This document shows, one piece after another, positions 23,044 to 33,271 of a stretch of DNA of 64,000 bases. The notes beneath the pieces were generated by a model. That model was not told where the DNA came from and searched no databases. It was given only the letters and a program-made list of their open reading frames with translations. Location of the stretch: assembly GCF_000218685.1 (NCBI RefSeq), contig NW_006763293.1, positions 2,229,968-2,293,967 on the forward strand, in the 5' to 3' direction. The stretch comes from Serpula lacrymans var. lacrymans S7.9. Its lineage: Eukaryota; Basidiomycota; Agaricomycetes; Boletales; Serpulaceae. Made by a program: the position numbers and the translations under genes. Each line of letters opens with the position of its first letter. Positions within the stretch are counted from its first letter, which is position 1.

Positions 23044-25352
23044 TGTCTGATTCGCTATGTCTATGTATAAAGCAGTAAAAATCAGCCATTCGTGAGTTCT
23101 CGGGAGCAGGGGACTGACTAGATCGCTTGATTGGACTGGGTTGATGAAGGGGCATGACCGTGAATCACGAGGAACGTTTATCGACATCATTACAGGACTC
23201 ACAGATCAGGTCGTCAGAACTATGTCATGATCACACTCAATTCAATCATCGTAAGAATTTTGTAGATTTAATATTGGCAAGATGAAGGTCGGCGGGAGGT
23301 GTGATTAGTCTACCTTGAGCCCAGTCACCGACATAGACATGACCGCAGCTTGGCCGCCGTGGCTCGTGGTGGACCGACGATCACATGCAGGAGCGGTATC
23401 CGTTGTCGTCGTTCTCGATTATATATATGTGCAATGTTGCTTGTATTGAGCAAATAATATCGACTATTGGTCGGTCAAGTTCAGGTCGGAGTTGGGGCGG
23501 AGCGGCATTGGGAGCGACATGTCAGCGACTGTCTGCCGCATTTCCGGTCTCTTTCTTAGACCCCGCGCAAGAGCGTTGTGGAGCGCTCGTAGCGAGTGTA
23601 ACTAGGTTACCCTGAAACTTGTTTAAAAAAACATAAGACAACAAACTCATCTTTCTCACCACTCATCAACAACATCCGCCTCCTAACTTGCTCTAGACCT
23701 CTGCACCGAAAAAAATCAAAAATCAAAAAAAATCTAGCACGTTCGACGTCCAGGCCCTGCCATGTCTCCCCTTTAACCTAAGCTCTTTTGCGCACTCCAC
23801 GGCCTGCAGGGTTGGGCGATCATATTATTGCCAACTCTTATTGTACTAGTGCGAATTCAATGCCTCGCACAAAGGAGAAAGAACTGCGGCATGCTCTTGC
23901 GGTGATGCTTTCCACGGCCGACCTACCAGCAGCCGGCGAAATACGCTCATAGACCGCAGTACCTTCGATTCTTTCAAGATTTTCTTTTAACTTATGGGCG
24001 GGGACTGTGTGGTATCAGCTTCTATTCTGGCCAATATCGCCTTTTCGGGGTGCAACTTTTGTTTGATGCAGGTATGTTATCACGCTGCTTGTTGCTTTCT
24101 AACGCGGTATGGACAAGCTTGTGTTTTTTTGATTTTGGCTCGGGAGTAACATTATATCCGACCTCGAAGCATCTTCTTACACAGATAACGATCGTGATAT
24201 GACTGTATTCTTTCATATGATATCATACCTTCGTCCTCGATGATCAGAGCCTGTTGACCCTGCTCGAAGAATAATATCTTAGGAGTTGCAAAAGGTGCGT
24301 GTGAGATTGAGGCTGTCACTCCCAGGGAAGCATTGATCTCGAGGCCTCGCTGAGCATAAACTCTGGTCATCCAAGTTCTCATACCTCCTTTTCTTCACGT
24401 TTTCAGCCAGATTACATCCTCCACATTCCCACCATGCCGCCGCATCAGCTACAAGGGTTCTATTCAAAAGGCCTGGATCCCAGTTGATGTGGTCGTAAAC
24501 GAGTCGTGGCTTGTGACCGGTTCCTCTGTAGGTTTTAATCGGTGAGGATGTCTGCTCCGCGGGTATAATGGCCCAGATTTTTACAACGTCACGCCCAGGC
24601 GTCATTAATGAGAACCAGACTGCAGCGGCACTGTAGCGGGAAGTTATAAGCCCTTGGGGGGTTGGCGTTACGTGTTGGGTTAGATGGATTGCCAGTTTCG
24701 AATTCTGCTAGTTGTACTCGATCGTGTTGTCGTTGGACGAGTCATCTTGTGCTGAGAGGATGCGGGGATGGCGACAGGTGTCTAGTCGCGTATCGATCGA
24801 GTTCGCGGGGATGACAGACTACCCGAAGAATATTCTCAGCGAGCCATTGATATTGCTAAGATGGCAATCTTTTATTGGACACTGGCAGTGTCATGCGACC
24901 TATCTCCACGATGTCTGTGGGAGATATCGTTATCAAGAGCGTCTTTTTTGTGAGTTTTGTGACGGAGATCATTGTGCGAGCACTGGTATTATGGGATGAT
25001 GTAGCAAAGGAGAAGCCGTGCATATGATTGGGGTAACGAGGAGGATAGATGGAGTCTTGTTTGCGATGAGGGAGAGTGGAGATATGTGCCTTGATCAACA
25101 CTGCAGAGCCGAGGGTGGCGATTGGCTGGGGAAGGGTTACGTCAGTAGCATGAACATACTTACCTAAATAGGCAACGTCTGGACCGGCCAATAGGAGGTC
25201 TCGAGCGTCGACGCTTTTTGCTGGCATCGGAATCGACTGGTTTTAGACCCACCAACCGAAAGAGCGCGGTCGGTCGAGACTTTGTCCATTAGCGCGGCTT
25301 ATATATCTTTCCGCAATGCTGCCCTTTCCCCAGCCGTCACTCTCCACCCATC
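23044..25352. other. Gene-poor stretch with possible small genes
   Basis: About 2.3 kb without a recognisable gene. It includes a short basic frame starting MPRTKEKELRHALAVM at 23,860 (30 codons). On the minus strand at 24,279-24,605 a frame contains HKPRLVYDHINWDPGLLNRT and WWECGGCNLAEN. The minus frame at 24,856-25,227 starts MPAKSVDARDLLLAGPDVAY and could be the first exon of a gene divergent from the one at 25,353. None shows a known domain, so I leave them as candidates. Confidence 0.3.
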
Positions 25353-26111
25353 ATGAGTCTCACCGCAGCTGCCCACTATCCCCTCTCCCATCCCCACCAC
25401 CACCAACACCACCACTTCCCACCACAGAACATCTCGGGAGCCGCACTACCAACACCCCCCTCCTCGCCCTACGCACCCTACCACGTCGAGTCCACGATCA
25501 GTCTCCTCGAGTCACTCACCGCATTTTATCACGAAGAGCGCATGTGGGTCTATCGCACTCGCGCGTCATTGGAGCTCATGGTCCAAGGCAAATCGTTCAT
25601 ACCTGACCTCGGTACCTCCGACGATATCGTCGCCTCCTCTTCCACGGATCCAACCATCTCTGCCTCCCCTTCGAGTTCATCCAGCACAGGACCTATATCA
25701 GAATCGTTGTCATCAACCACGACCACGATCGCAGCAGACGAGGATGACACTCACCACATGGATATGGGCGTCAAACAGGAGCCTCATAGTCCGTCCATGA
25801 ACTCGCCCGGTCAGTCCAAGTGGATGCAGCGTAAAAAGAGCTACCGGCTCAAGCTCGAAGGGCTCTCCTTCACGCGTGTCGTGGGGGGAAGAGTGAGCAA
25901 GGATAGAGCCAATGGCTCGATGGTGCAGCGCAAGCAGCAGCGTGATTCAGGTGTGCAGATTCTGGAGCTCTTTGAAAAAATGATGCAGGCGAGGATGGAG
26001 AGCTGCGAAAGGGTAACAAAAATGGTTAGAAATGCCAATGCATGTGGGATGTCGGGAACGGCGAACGTTAACATCATGGGTTCAGGGAGAGTCAACGTCC
26101 GAGTGATGTGA
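25353..26111 (+). CDS. Unknown Ser/His-rich protein, 252 aa
   Basis: A single-exon frame starts MSLTAAAHYPLSHPHHHQHH and ends GRVNVRVM (TGA at 26,109-26,111). The N-terminus is His-rich, followed by a predicted helix (ESTISLLESLTAFYHEERMW, then VYRTRASLELM), a long Ser/Thr stretch and VKQEPHSP. The last fits the sumoylation consensus psi-K-x-E. A basic region follows (SKWMQRKKSYRLKLEG) and then a C-terminal helix (VQILELFEKMMQARMESCER). There is no signal peptide or membrane span. The composition (acidic, Ser-rich, SUMO-type site, basic patches) suggests a nuclear regulatory protein, but that is inference and I do not recognise a domain. Confidence 0.65.
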   Translation: MSLTAAAHYPLSHPHHHQHHHFPPQNISGAALPTPPSSPYAPYHVESTISLLESLTAFYHEERMWVYRTRASLELMVQGKSFIPDLGTSDDIVASSSTDPTISASPSSSSSTGPISESLSSTTTTIAADEDDTHHMDMGVKQEPHSPSMNSPGQSKWMQRKKSYRLKLEGLSFTRVVGGRVSKDRANGSMVQRKQQRDSGVQILELFEKMMQARMESCERVTKMVRNANACGMSGTANVNIMGSGRVNVRVM

Positions 26112-26588
26112 GTTGCCGTTGTCTTTTGCAGTAAACTTGTATCCGTCGTTATTATTTTCCAGTAGATGCATACGAATAATGTAGCAACTTGTAGTTTTAG
26201 TATTTAAGCATTATTTTATCCTGTAAATCAGTACACATGGGCATTGACGTCAACAATGATATTCATTTTTTGCTCAACAACTTGAAGAAGCAGTTTCACG
26301 TGACAGCCTCGTGGAACATGCAAACGACGCTGAGTACAGACTGTACCAACATGGTTTCTGGCCTTCATCCCTTGCGTTACCTGCATATATGCAACAGGCA
26401 CTTGAAGCACATGTGCTGCGCCCGTTCACATCGGGATTGATGAAACATGTCAACTTGGACACCACAAGGTGTCAAGTATGCCGCCCAAACGAATGTCATA
26501 TTCTCCCATTACAACCAAAAATATATTGAGCACGGCTGCAAAGCCAGCTACGTCCTATATTGTGTGCCCAAGGTCAGGAAGCAGATTA
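26112..26588. other. Intergenic between convergent genes
   Basis: Open frames of 60-72 codons exist on both strands (for example plus-strand EHANDAEYRLYQHGFWPSSL at 26,311), but none has a start, splice context or family match. It could be a decayed gene fragment. Confidence 0.35.
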
Positions 26589-27516
26589 TCAATCCGTCTT
26601 TGCTCCACCTCCACCACCCTTTTGAGGCTCTTCTTGTGGCCCTGACATCACTAGAGACAAATTAAGTACTTGGCAGTGCTGCAAAGACGGCGCAAGGCTT
26701 ACAGATTGCACCGAGGAGAATGACGACGTATATCCAGTATTTTTGGATAAAGCTCTTTTCTGCAATGGGCTGTACGGGCTCGCCTTGGGGAGTGAGGGGT
26801 GGAGGAGTCCGGAGTTCAGGCCTAACCTTGTGCGTTAGCTAGCGTGCCTTTGAATGGTTTCGAGATGGAACGTACAGTGGAGGCAATCTCGCTGGGCGAA
26901 GGATAACCTGGGTATCTTTGAGCGTAGGGTAGATAGGCGTACTATCATTACTCTTAGACTGGGGGCACGCGCCATCGTGTGGGACAGGCGAGACGAAATA
27001 GTCGAGCGTGAACGGCTTTCCTGAGGCGGAGAAGTGTAGGACTAGAGTATCAGACGTACTCTCTGGGAGAAGGCACTGCAAAAAGGGGACATAAAAGAGT
27101 TAGATTATCACATATGCAGACAACACACACGCTGCTACGCATAGATGGAGGGGACACTTTACCGTTTTTACAATGGACACTGCCCACTGGCTCTCATCCT
27201 CATCCCCTGGGTGCTCCAGGGCGATCTGGTACATTGCACCTTCTAGATTGGGCGGTATATCCTCTGAGAAACTGGCTAGGTCATCTTGTATAGACTCTGA
27301 TGGTACGAGGGATATAGATGATGGTACGCTTCCAGCGCGCGTGTTGCTAGAGTCAGGGAGGACGATGGTCCCGCGTTCGACAAAGGGAACTACTGGAAGG
27401 TTGGGATGGGCGACTCGATGGTGAATCCGGACGACGTTGGGAGATTCCGCCTCGGTGGCGAGAGTGGCGGTGACCCAGAGGAATGCAGGGAGGAAGCTCG
27501 TGAGAGCGAGTTTCAT
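26589..27516 (-). CDS. EMC10: ER membrane protein complex subunit 10
   Basis: A subunit of the EMC, which inserts tail-anchored and multi-pass proteins into the ER membrane. The ATG at 27,516 opens a signal peptide (MKLALTSFLPAFLWVTATLA), followed by VVRIHHRVAHPNLPVVPFVE and RGTIVLPDSS. The exon at about 27,075 downward has LPESTSDTLVLHFSASGKPF, then TLDYFVSPVPHDGACP and VILRPARLPP. The next exon reads VRPELRTPPPLTPQGEPVQP and KSFIQKYWIYVVILLGAI, the single C-terminal transmembrane span with its FIQKYWIY hallmark. The last exon adds a short Gly-rich cytosolic tail ending KTD, with TGA at 26,589-26,591. Introns are short and canonical, and I see no lesion. Confidence 0.85.
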
Positions 27517-28148
27517 GGTGGTTTTTTTGGTCGGTGGAGCAACGCAATCTAGCTAGATTTGAGAAGGTCAGGGAAAAGACATGGAAATGACTGAGCAAAT
27601 ACCGCAATTGTTGTACCGTTATTTCCTGCAATTCAAAGGTGCATGTAAAGTCGTAAAGATGCAAGCCAAGGCCGGTAACTGGAAGCTCAAGTCGGCACCT
27701 GAGCGGTGTGCGCCACGTGTTCGACCTTCCGATTCCCGAGTCGCGCCCTTGCGAGGTTCAACAAGTTGCAAACAAGCAACAGTCATTCCTCATAGTTCTT
27801 CTCCTCAGGAAGTTGACGTTTTCCTTCATAGGATACCGATTATCGGTACTTCTGCATGCACTTTATCTACTTTTTTAAGTACTTTTTCTTGTTAATGGGA
27901 TACAGAATACAGGAGCCACGGTCACGGTCGCACATGCGACTTGGTTTTTCCAACTGGGGCTTACTGACTTAACTTTATTGCAGGGTGAACGGTAGCTGAA
28001 TGGACCCGTTCTTTCTTATTCGGAACAGCAATGCTCCATAGCGTGTCTAGCCTCGTGGAAACATTGGCACAGCATGATTTTCATTTGGCAAATCATCGCA
28101 TAGACTGGTCACAGAAACCAGGGATAGAATGATAATAGGACGATTAGA
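27517..28148. other. Intergenic, left flank of the duplicated segment
   Basis: Upstream of EMC10 and ending where similarity to 52,657 begins. A 104-codon frame at 27,581-27,895 lacks any conserved feature. Confidence 0.4.
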
Positions 28149-28685
28149 AGATGGAGTTCATCAGGGCGCTAACCATAAATGGCAGGACTCCACTTATGTT
28201 GTTCTTCCCATCCTTCATTATATGTTATAAGCTGAATGCGCCGTCATATGACCTGTCAAAAACCCTGGCCGGAAGACGCATCGCACATCTCTACGACCCG
28301 TCTGCAGCAACCTTGGCGCCTGGAATATCTTGAAAACTAGTCTCCTTTTGCTTGCATCCATGCACTCCACCAGGCACCAGTGCACCAATCAACTTTGAGA
28401 GAATGCATATTCCCTGTCAACCGATAAATACTCAACGCCGCTTTTTACGGTAGCTGGAATTCCTTCTCATTTTTGCATTACGGCCGTTCAGTCGCGAACT
28501 CAATCATATAAACATTCCATGTCATCATGCTTCTAGTGCGTACCCATTCTCACCGGTACCTTTGTCTCCTATAGTAAATCGTATCATTGTCATTATGATC
28601 TCGTCAATGACAAGTGGCGTGAAGCCCCAGGTAGGGTACATAATCACTAAGAAGTTGGATACTTGCTAATAACCCATCCCACAGT

Positions 28686-29379
28686 ATGAGGTCTTTCTTT
28701 GCGTTGTTGGCTATCGTTTCCTTTGCTGTCCAGGTTTATGCTCAAGTGGGCGCTCGAGCCTGCAACTGCCCAGCTACGCGAGTCCTGAGCGGGGGCAGGA
28801 CTATTTATCGTGTGTTGCCTTCCATTGAATTCACTCGTAGTCGTCAATGTTAATCCATGTTTCTACTATGTAGCTACAGCGTTTCCTTCGGCCAGTGTTA
28901 ATCTAGCAATGGGTATGGGCATTGCTGCAAACCCAACTCCGACTGCGACTAAGTAACTGTGTTATCACTTATAAGCCATTGTGAGGCTGAGAGATTTTCA
29001 GCGGGGTTATATATCCCCATAGGTTCAGTAACAATGAAAGGATCACTTTTCACAATTGTCCTGCTGCTCAAACTCTTGTTGAATACCCTCTGCGGCTCCC
29101 TACCGAGGTAGGTGCAGCTCGCCACCGCGTCGTGTACGATTACAACAAACCACATCAATTTTGTGGTACGTGCTGTCCATAACCACTAGAAGCTACTTAT
29201 CCTGATCCTACTTTTTCTTTGCATTAGGGTGTATGACGCACGACGGTGCTATTGGCAATCAATTCGTTGCTTGTAACTGGCAGCATTGGCTATCGGATCC
29301 ATTAGTAGAGCAAGACGGACTTATCGCGCACCCTCCACAGATTTCTGAAATGGATTTTGTCCACGATGCAAATGAGTGA
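28686..29379 (+). CDS. Secreted RNase T1/N1/U2-family ribonuclease, copy 1
   Basis: Four exons (28686-28809, 28874-28952, 29002-29165, 29228-29379) encode about 172 residues. Exon 1 starts with a signal peptide (MRSFFALLAIVSFAVQVYA). Exon 3 opens GVIYPHRFSNNER, continues to LVEYPLRLP and HRVVYDYNKPHQFCG, and exon 4 adds CMTHDGAIGNQFVAC. By order and spacing, His74, Glu95, Arg110 and His127 correspond to the catalytic His40, Glu58, Arg77 and His92 of RNase T1. Six or more Cys suggest disulfides, as in RNase U2. The enzyme should cleave single-stranded RNA at purines outside the cell. The superfamily also contains ribotoxins, but their long basic loops are not seen here, so an ordinary ribonuclease is more likely. 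The exons are too short to be noticed as separate frames. Confidence 0.8.
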
Positions 29380-29585
29380 AAGGTACGCATTGATCGATAA
29401 CTTCTAGGGCCTGCACATTCTGAGGTGGAAAATGTCGTGACAGCCCACTATCGAATGTACATAACGAAAACGAATCATCACACCTACTTCTGGTTGTATC
29501 CACTATATATGTACTCGATATCTCAATTTCAGCTTAAGATCGAATATAGCCAGGTCAAAGTGGGGGGAAGTGATCTCGTAGTAGC

Positions 29586-29793
29586 ATGAATTATGCTATA
29601 GTATTACTGTTCGTTACCGGGTTTGGCGTTGCGACTGGTACGTCCTGTGAAAAGTCTGCACTCATCATGTATAGTATTGCTGGGAGGTCATTCGTGTGGC
29701 TGTGTCATCTAGGAACTAGATGCATGTGATCACGTTAATGAGACCTCCTACGTCCCCATCTATAGTATATCGGTATTCGTTTCTTGGTCTTAA
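29586..29793 (+). CDS. Possible small secreted peptide, copy 1
   Basis: Exon 1 (29586-29637) encodes a hydrophobic leader MNYAIVLLFVTGFGVAT. Splicing from gtacgt to an acceptor at 29,719 continues with DACDHVNETSYVPIY and stops at the TAA at 29,791-29,793, about 42 residues in all. NETS is an N-glycosylation sequon. The frame and splice signals are preserved in copy 2, but the region is almost identical there, so conservation is weak evidence. It sits between the RNase and acetyltransferase genes. The true gene may have further exons. Confidence 0.3.
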
Positions 29794-29861
29794 CGTCGCA
29801 AAAAGCTCGTAAGAAGGCTTAACTAAAGTAAAATATTGAGCTGACAAGCAAACTAGCCTCG

Positions 29862-30524
29862 ATGACCATCTCCATCCGCCCAGCGACATCCAGCGACGCC
29901 CCCGCGCTCTCTCACATCTGCCTTGTCACGGGAAATGCTGGCACGACTGCAGAGCACCTTCATAATCTCCCAGAAATGCTAGGACTTGTATATGCAGTGC
30001 CATATGTGAATGCAGCCAGTACTTGGGGATTTGTTCTCGTTGATCAAGATGACGAAGGAGAGAAAGTGGTTGGATACACTCTAGGTGCTATAGACACTCG
30101 CGCTTTCGAGAAATCGGAAGAGGAAATGTGGTGGCCAGCCTTGCGTGCTGAGTACTCGCCGTATCTCCCACCCGACTCTGGAGAGCCGTCGACGGATTCA
30201 GCTCACCCCACGCCCACTGAAGCAGATATGCGCATCATCCGACACTTCCTTTCGCCCCCAGCTGCCCCAGCCGCCTGCGTTTCTTATTCTACCGCCCATT
30301 TACATATCGACATCCTCCCAGCGTATCAACGTCGCGGGCTTGGAAGGCAGCTTATCGACCGTGCAATACAGCATATGCGTAACGCTGGTTTGCATGCCGT
30401 ATGGCTTGGTATGGATACAAAGAATGTGCAAGCGAGAATTTTCTATGAACGTTTGGGATTTTCGAATATTGAGGGTGCACCGGAAGGTGTGGTTGGTTTG
30501 CGATTTGTAGATTGGAAGGGTTAG
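29862..30524 (+). CDS. GNAT-family N-acetyltransferase, copy 1
   Basis: A single-exon 220-aa protein beginning MTISIRPATSSDAPALSHIC. It has the acetyl-CoA-binding signature around residues 150-170 (LHIDILPAYQRRGLGRQLID, with the Q/R-x-x-G-x-G/A motif as RRGLGR) and the C-terminal motif ARIFYERLGFSNI. The family moves acetyl groups from acetyl-CoA to amines; the substrate here is unknown, and the domain layout resembles fungal small-molecule or peptide acetyltransferases. It differs from copy 2 by one residue (Gly for Asp at the end of SNIEGAPEG). The start is preceded by a pyrimidine-poor leader with no obvious TATA. Confidence 0.9.
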   Translation: MTISIRPATSSDAPALSHICLVTGNAGTTAEHLHNLPEMLGLVYAVPYVNAASTWGFVLVDQDDEGEKVVGYTLGAIDTRAFEKSEEEMWWPALRAEYSPYLPPDSGEPSTDSAHPTPTEADMRIIRHFLSPPAAPAACVSYSTAHLHIDILPAYQRRGLGRQLIDRAIQHMRNAGLHAVWLGMDTKNVQARIFYERLGFSNIEGAPEGVVGLRFVDWKG

Positions 30525-31271
30525 GTGGAGGTTTCAGCCAAATCGAGTATAATAGGGAGCGTGCTAGTCTTTTCTGTATCGAACTAGCACTACAAGGTAT
30601 GTCGTAGCAAGTTGTTTGATCTTTCACGGTCTAATGTCCTATTCCTTAGCTGGAACTTTTGTTATATATTTACGGTCGATTCTTCCTCAACCCTCGGACA
30701 TCCCTGCATGGTGTTGTGGAACATTCTTTAACTGCTTGTTTGGTCGTGGATTTATAAATACATATCGTTCAGAGGAAGCAATTCAAGGACGAATGTATAC
30801 CATTTCGCTTACGCTCGCAGTCTGTCCAGTAATCCAGCGGTGAACTAAATTGATGGGCCGTGGAGTTGTTCTGGTGATCGAAAGGTTTTCTCTCGCACCC
30901 TTTCACTTCTAATATCTCAAGGCATGAAGTCTGGATTGAAATGTATCACTCGACTTACGAATCCAGATTGGGTCAGTCATGGTTGCATTTGAATTCAAAC
31001 TGATATCCACTTGGTCAATACTACACTTCACTTGCGTGAGTCTCAGATTAGGGATTCAAACAGCCCTCTGCACACATTGAATTATAACGGGAGGTTTCCG
31101 GTGATAACTATCAGCGGGTGAGTGTAGCAATGTATCCTAAATATTTATTTATTGACTGATATATAAAACGGACGAATCTGCTTTTAGTACCACCACAACT
31201 TCGTGCGCTGAGCGACCCGACAACTTTTCAAAAGCAGGACTTTCAAGCTTGACTCGCTTTTGTTCACTGCG
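30525..31271. promoter_or_regulatory. Intergenic within copy 1, upstream of the Prm10-like start
   Basis: Similar to 55,066-55,824 but with many more differences than the acetyltransferase just upstream. A TATATAAAAC box occurs near 31,159, about 110 bp before the ATG at 31,272. No gene is supported. Confidence 0.45.
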
Positions 31272-31462
31272 ATGTCTTCCAACCCACCAATTCGACTCTC
31301 ACAGATACCCCAGGTGCTCATCCATGTCCAGTATCAACTCAGTGCACCCCTTCACATCCTCCGGTCATTGGCAGTCAAGGTTACATTTTGATGACCAAGA
31401 CTCTCCTTACATCTACGCATACTGGGACGGACATTCTATGCCTGAATCTTCTATTCCTGCGT
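31272..31462 (+). pseudogene. 5' fragment of a Prm10/ThrE-like gene, broken
   Basis: The first codons (MSSNPPIRLSQIPQ) equal those of the intact gene at 55,825. A 23-bp deletion then removes the stretch between two CCCCAG repeats that exist in the intact copy, shifting the frame so that a stop follows. At 31,463 the sequence passes into an LTR, so the remaining roughly 2.5 kb of the gene is missing. Either event alone would inactivate it. Confidence 0.9.
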
Positions 31463-31970
31463 GTAAGGACTATTTATCTTTTCTTATATTTCCTTCCATA
31501 TCTTGGCTTTCAGACACTTTCCCTGTTACACCTTTAGCTCTAGGGCTAGAGGTATCCATTGCCATCTTGCTTCTCATAGCCTTAACAGGCTTTCTTAACC
31601 ATCATTACCACTTCATATCGCAGATCAGAGACTGGGTAGCACTCCCAGCCAGCCAGCACAATGGGTAAGCATTGGCAGTAGAGATCTCGCCAACCAGCTC
31701 CATGCCACATCAGTGCCTGGATATATTAACACTTCAGTCAGGATTGTACCTCATCATGAGGATACGGTTCCTGAACATGCATAACAATACCTATTATTAG
31801 TATATCTTCCTACCTGCTGATTAATTCTTGAAGTTGTATGATAGTTCTTCTTTTTCTTATTGGTTGATTTACTCCTCAGACCACTTTTCTATTGTTCCTC
31901 TTTTGGTCTGAGAGATAGACAGTTAGCTATAAAAACTCTACATACTCATGTATAGTTCGCTTTCTATTAC
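31463..31970 (+). mobile_element. Family X LTR fragment
   Basis: Starts TGTAAGGACTATTTATC, the reverse complement of the right end of the solo LTR at 8036-8730, and stays alignable through the GATCAGAGACTGGGTA and CCTCAGACCACTTTT blocks to TTTCTATTAC. It is then cut by another LTR at 31,971 after about 508 of 695 bp. The missing tail is not found to the right, so no target duplication can be scored. Confidence 0.8.
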
Positions 31971-32133
31971 TGTTGCGATACACAATTTTTGGACCTTTAA
32001 ACTTTCATTCTCCTATCTAACTTTCTTCTATAATTTTCACACACGGTGCCAGGTGGCACTTTCCTTTTGTTCAAACTCTACCTTCTGACGCTGCACTGCC
32101 TTCCTTTTATTTTTAGATACAAGTATCTCACAC
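31971..32133 (+). mobile_element. Family D LTR 5' fragment
   Basis: Starts TGTTGCGATACAC and matches the LTR at 51,412 (TGTTACGATAACG) over about 160 bp, sharing TTCATTCTCCT, TTTTCACACAC and ACAAGTATCTCAC. It ends where the B repeat starts. It could be what remains of the 5' LTR of element D or an independent insertion. Confidence 0.65.
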
Positions 32134-32249
32134 TTTCATGCACCAAAGTTGATTGGTAGCATGGACAGGTGTCAAGAATGAAGCGAATATTCAAAAAGAC
32201 TCGCCTTTGCGCCACACAGGCACAGTGCCACATGGAATAGTAATTAATA

Positions 32250-32913
32250 TTGCCTTTTTTGAACTTGTGGCTGATCAGCACCACCTCTATTAGGCAATCC
32301 AGTCGCGTTCACCTTTGCTTTTCCATTCGGTACTTTCCGCATTTTGGTATTTTGGCAAATTTTTACGTCGCCACTGGCTACACATTGCGCCCTCGCTTTC
32401 ATCGCCCTCCCTTACCTTTTTTTTCTTTACTCAGTCCCACCATGGGACCCTTACTCTCTTTTTTATTCTCACCCAACGGTTACTTCTGGATCCCTATTCT
32501 GGTTCACCTCCTTGACATCTCCAGCCTCCTCCTCCTCATCTTCTTTGCTCCCCCACTATTTCTGATGTCACCACTTTCTATCCATTTCCGTTGCCAATTT
32601 GTCAACCACCACGTGCCACTGCTGATATCAGCAAAGCCCCGGCGGCTGGTACAAATTGGGCAAAAGGTCCATCTTCATGACGTCAATCTTCCATCATATA
32701 CCATCAAAACATCGGTCGCTTGTCTCGCCTGGTTGGAGCGTGGGTGGGTAGTTTTTGAGCTGGAGAAGGTTCATCCCCTTGCGTCGCCCATGTACATCGC
32801 TGTCTCATTCACTTGGGTACACTTATCTTTTATACATTGTCTTTGCTACAGCTACACCTACCACACGCTGCCTGGGACTCACTTGTTCCAAATTGGAACT
32901 ACTCCCCTCCCTC
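32250..32913 (+). CDS. ORF within repeat B, plus copy (cut by element A)
   Basis: The frame opens MPFLNLWLISTTSIRQSSRV and stays open for about 220 codons until element A interrupts it. It has a hydrophobic segment (SLLLLIFFAPPLFLMSP) and then a soluble part with LVQIGQKVHLHDVNLPSYTI, GWVVFELEKVHPLASPM and HTLPGTHLFQIGTTPLP. The minus copy has the same open frame. By eye about 15% of residues differ between the copies. No family recognised. Confidence 0.45.
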
Positions 32914-33271
32914 TGTCACGATCCTCTCCTCCTACACCTAATATTTCACCCTTCATATCCAACTCTGACGTAGAAACACTCATTTCTCCTTATCTTATCA
33001 CGTAGCCTCTTTATCCTATCTTCTTATCTCATCATGTGACCCTAAGTCACATGATCACTTACAAATCATCTTACCAAGCTAAACACGATACATCCTCATG
33101 TCTATCAGTCAGCGCCTCATGGCTGACATGAGTTCTTACATATATAAGTAGACACTCAACGATGTACATACCTTAGCTTTTGATTTCGTCTTTATACACC
33201 TGTTCAACTACTTGCTAGAGATTGACGTTGAGTTGCCTGGTTTCTTCCAGTAGTGCAACTCAGTCGTTATA
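32914..33271 (+). repeat. 5' LTR of element A
   Basis: 358 bp, beginning TGTCACGATCC and ending CAGTCGTTATA. It contains a TATATAAG box at 33,141. Bounded on the left by the CCCTC duplication. Confidence 0.92.

Larger units (their letters stand above)
28149..31462. repeat. Segmental duplication, copy 1
   Basis: This segment of about 3.3 kb matches 52,657-56,040 in the same orientation. It contains RNase-like, small secreted-peptide and GNAT genes and the start of a Prm10-like gene. The left edge is at GAAGATGGAGTTCATCAG. The right edge is set by the family X LTR insertion at 31,463, so the original duplication may have reached further. Similarity is patchy, with a near-identical core from about 29,002 to 30,524. 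A short shared frame at 28,151 (MEFIRALTINGRTPLMLFFP) is interrupted differently in the two copies and is not assigned. Confidence 0.92.

Noticed and set aside
26228..26665. Possible gene from frames such as EHANDAEYRLYQHGFWPSSL
   Set aside because: Both strands have open frames of similar length, there is no start or splice structure, and it sits between two convergent genes. Kept only as intergenic.
28151..28333. MEFIRALTINGRTP frame as a transposase fragment
   Set aside because: I first thought of a pogo-type DDE domain, but no catalytic motif is visible and the frame is not kept beyond a short stretch in copy 2.
28686..29379. RNase-like gene as a ribotoxin (sarcin type)
   Set aside because: The core motifs fit the superfamily, but the long basic loops that direct ribotoxins to the ribosome are not visible, so only a ribonuclease is claimed.
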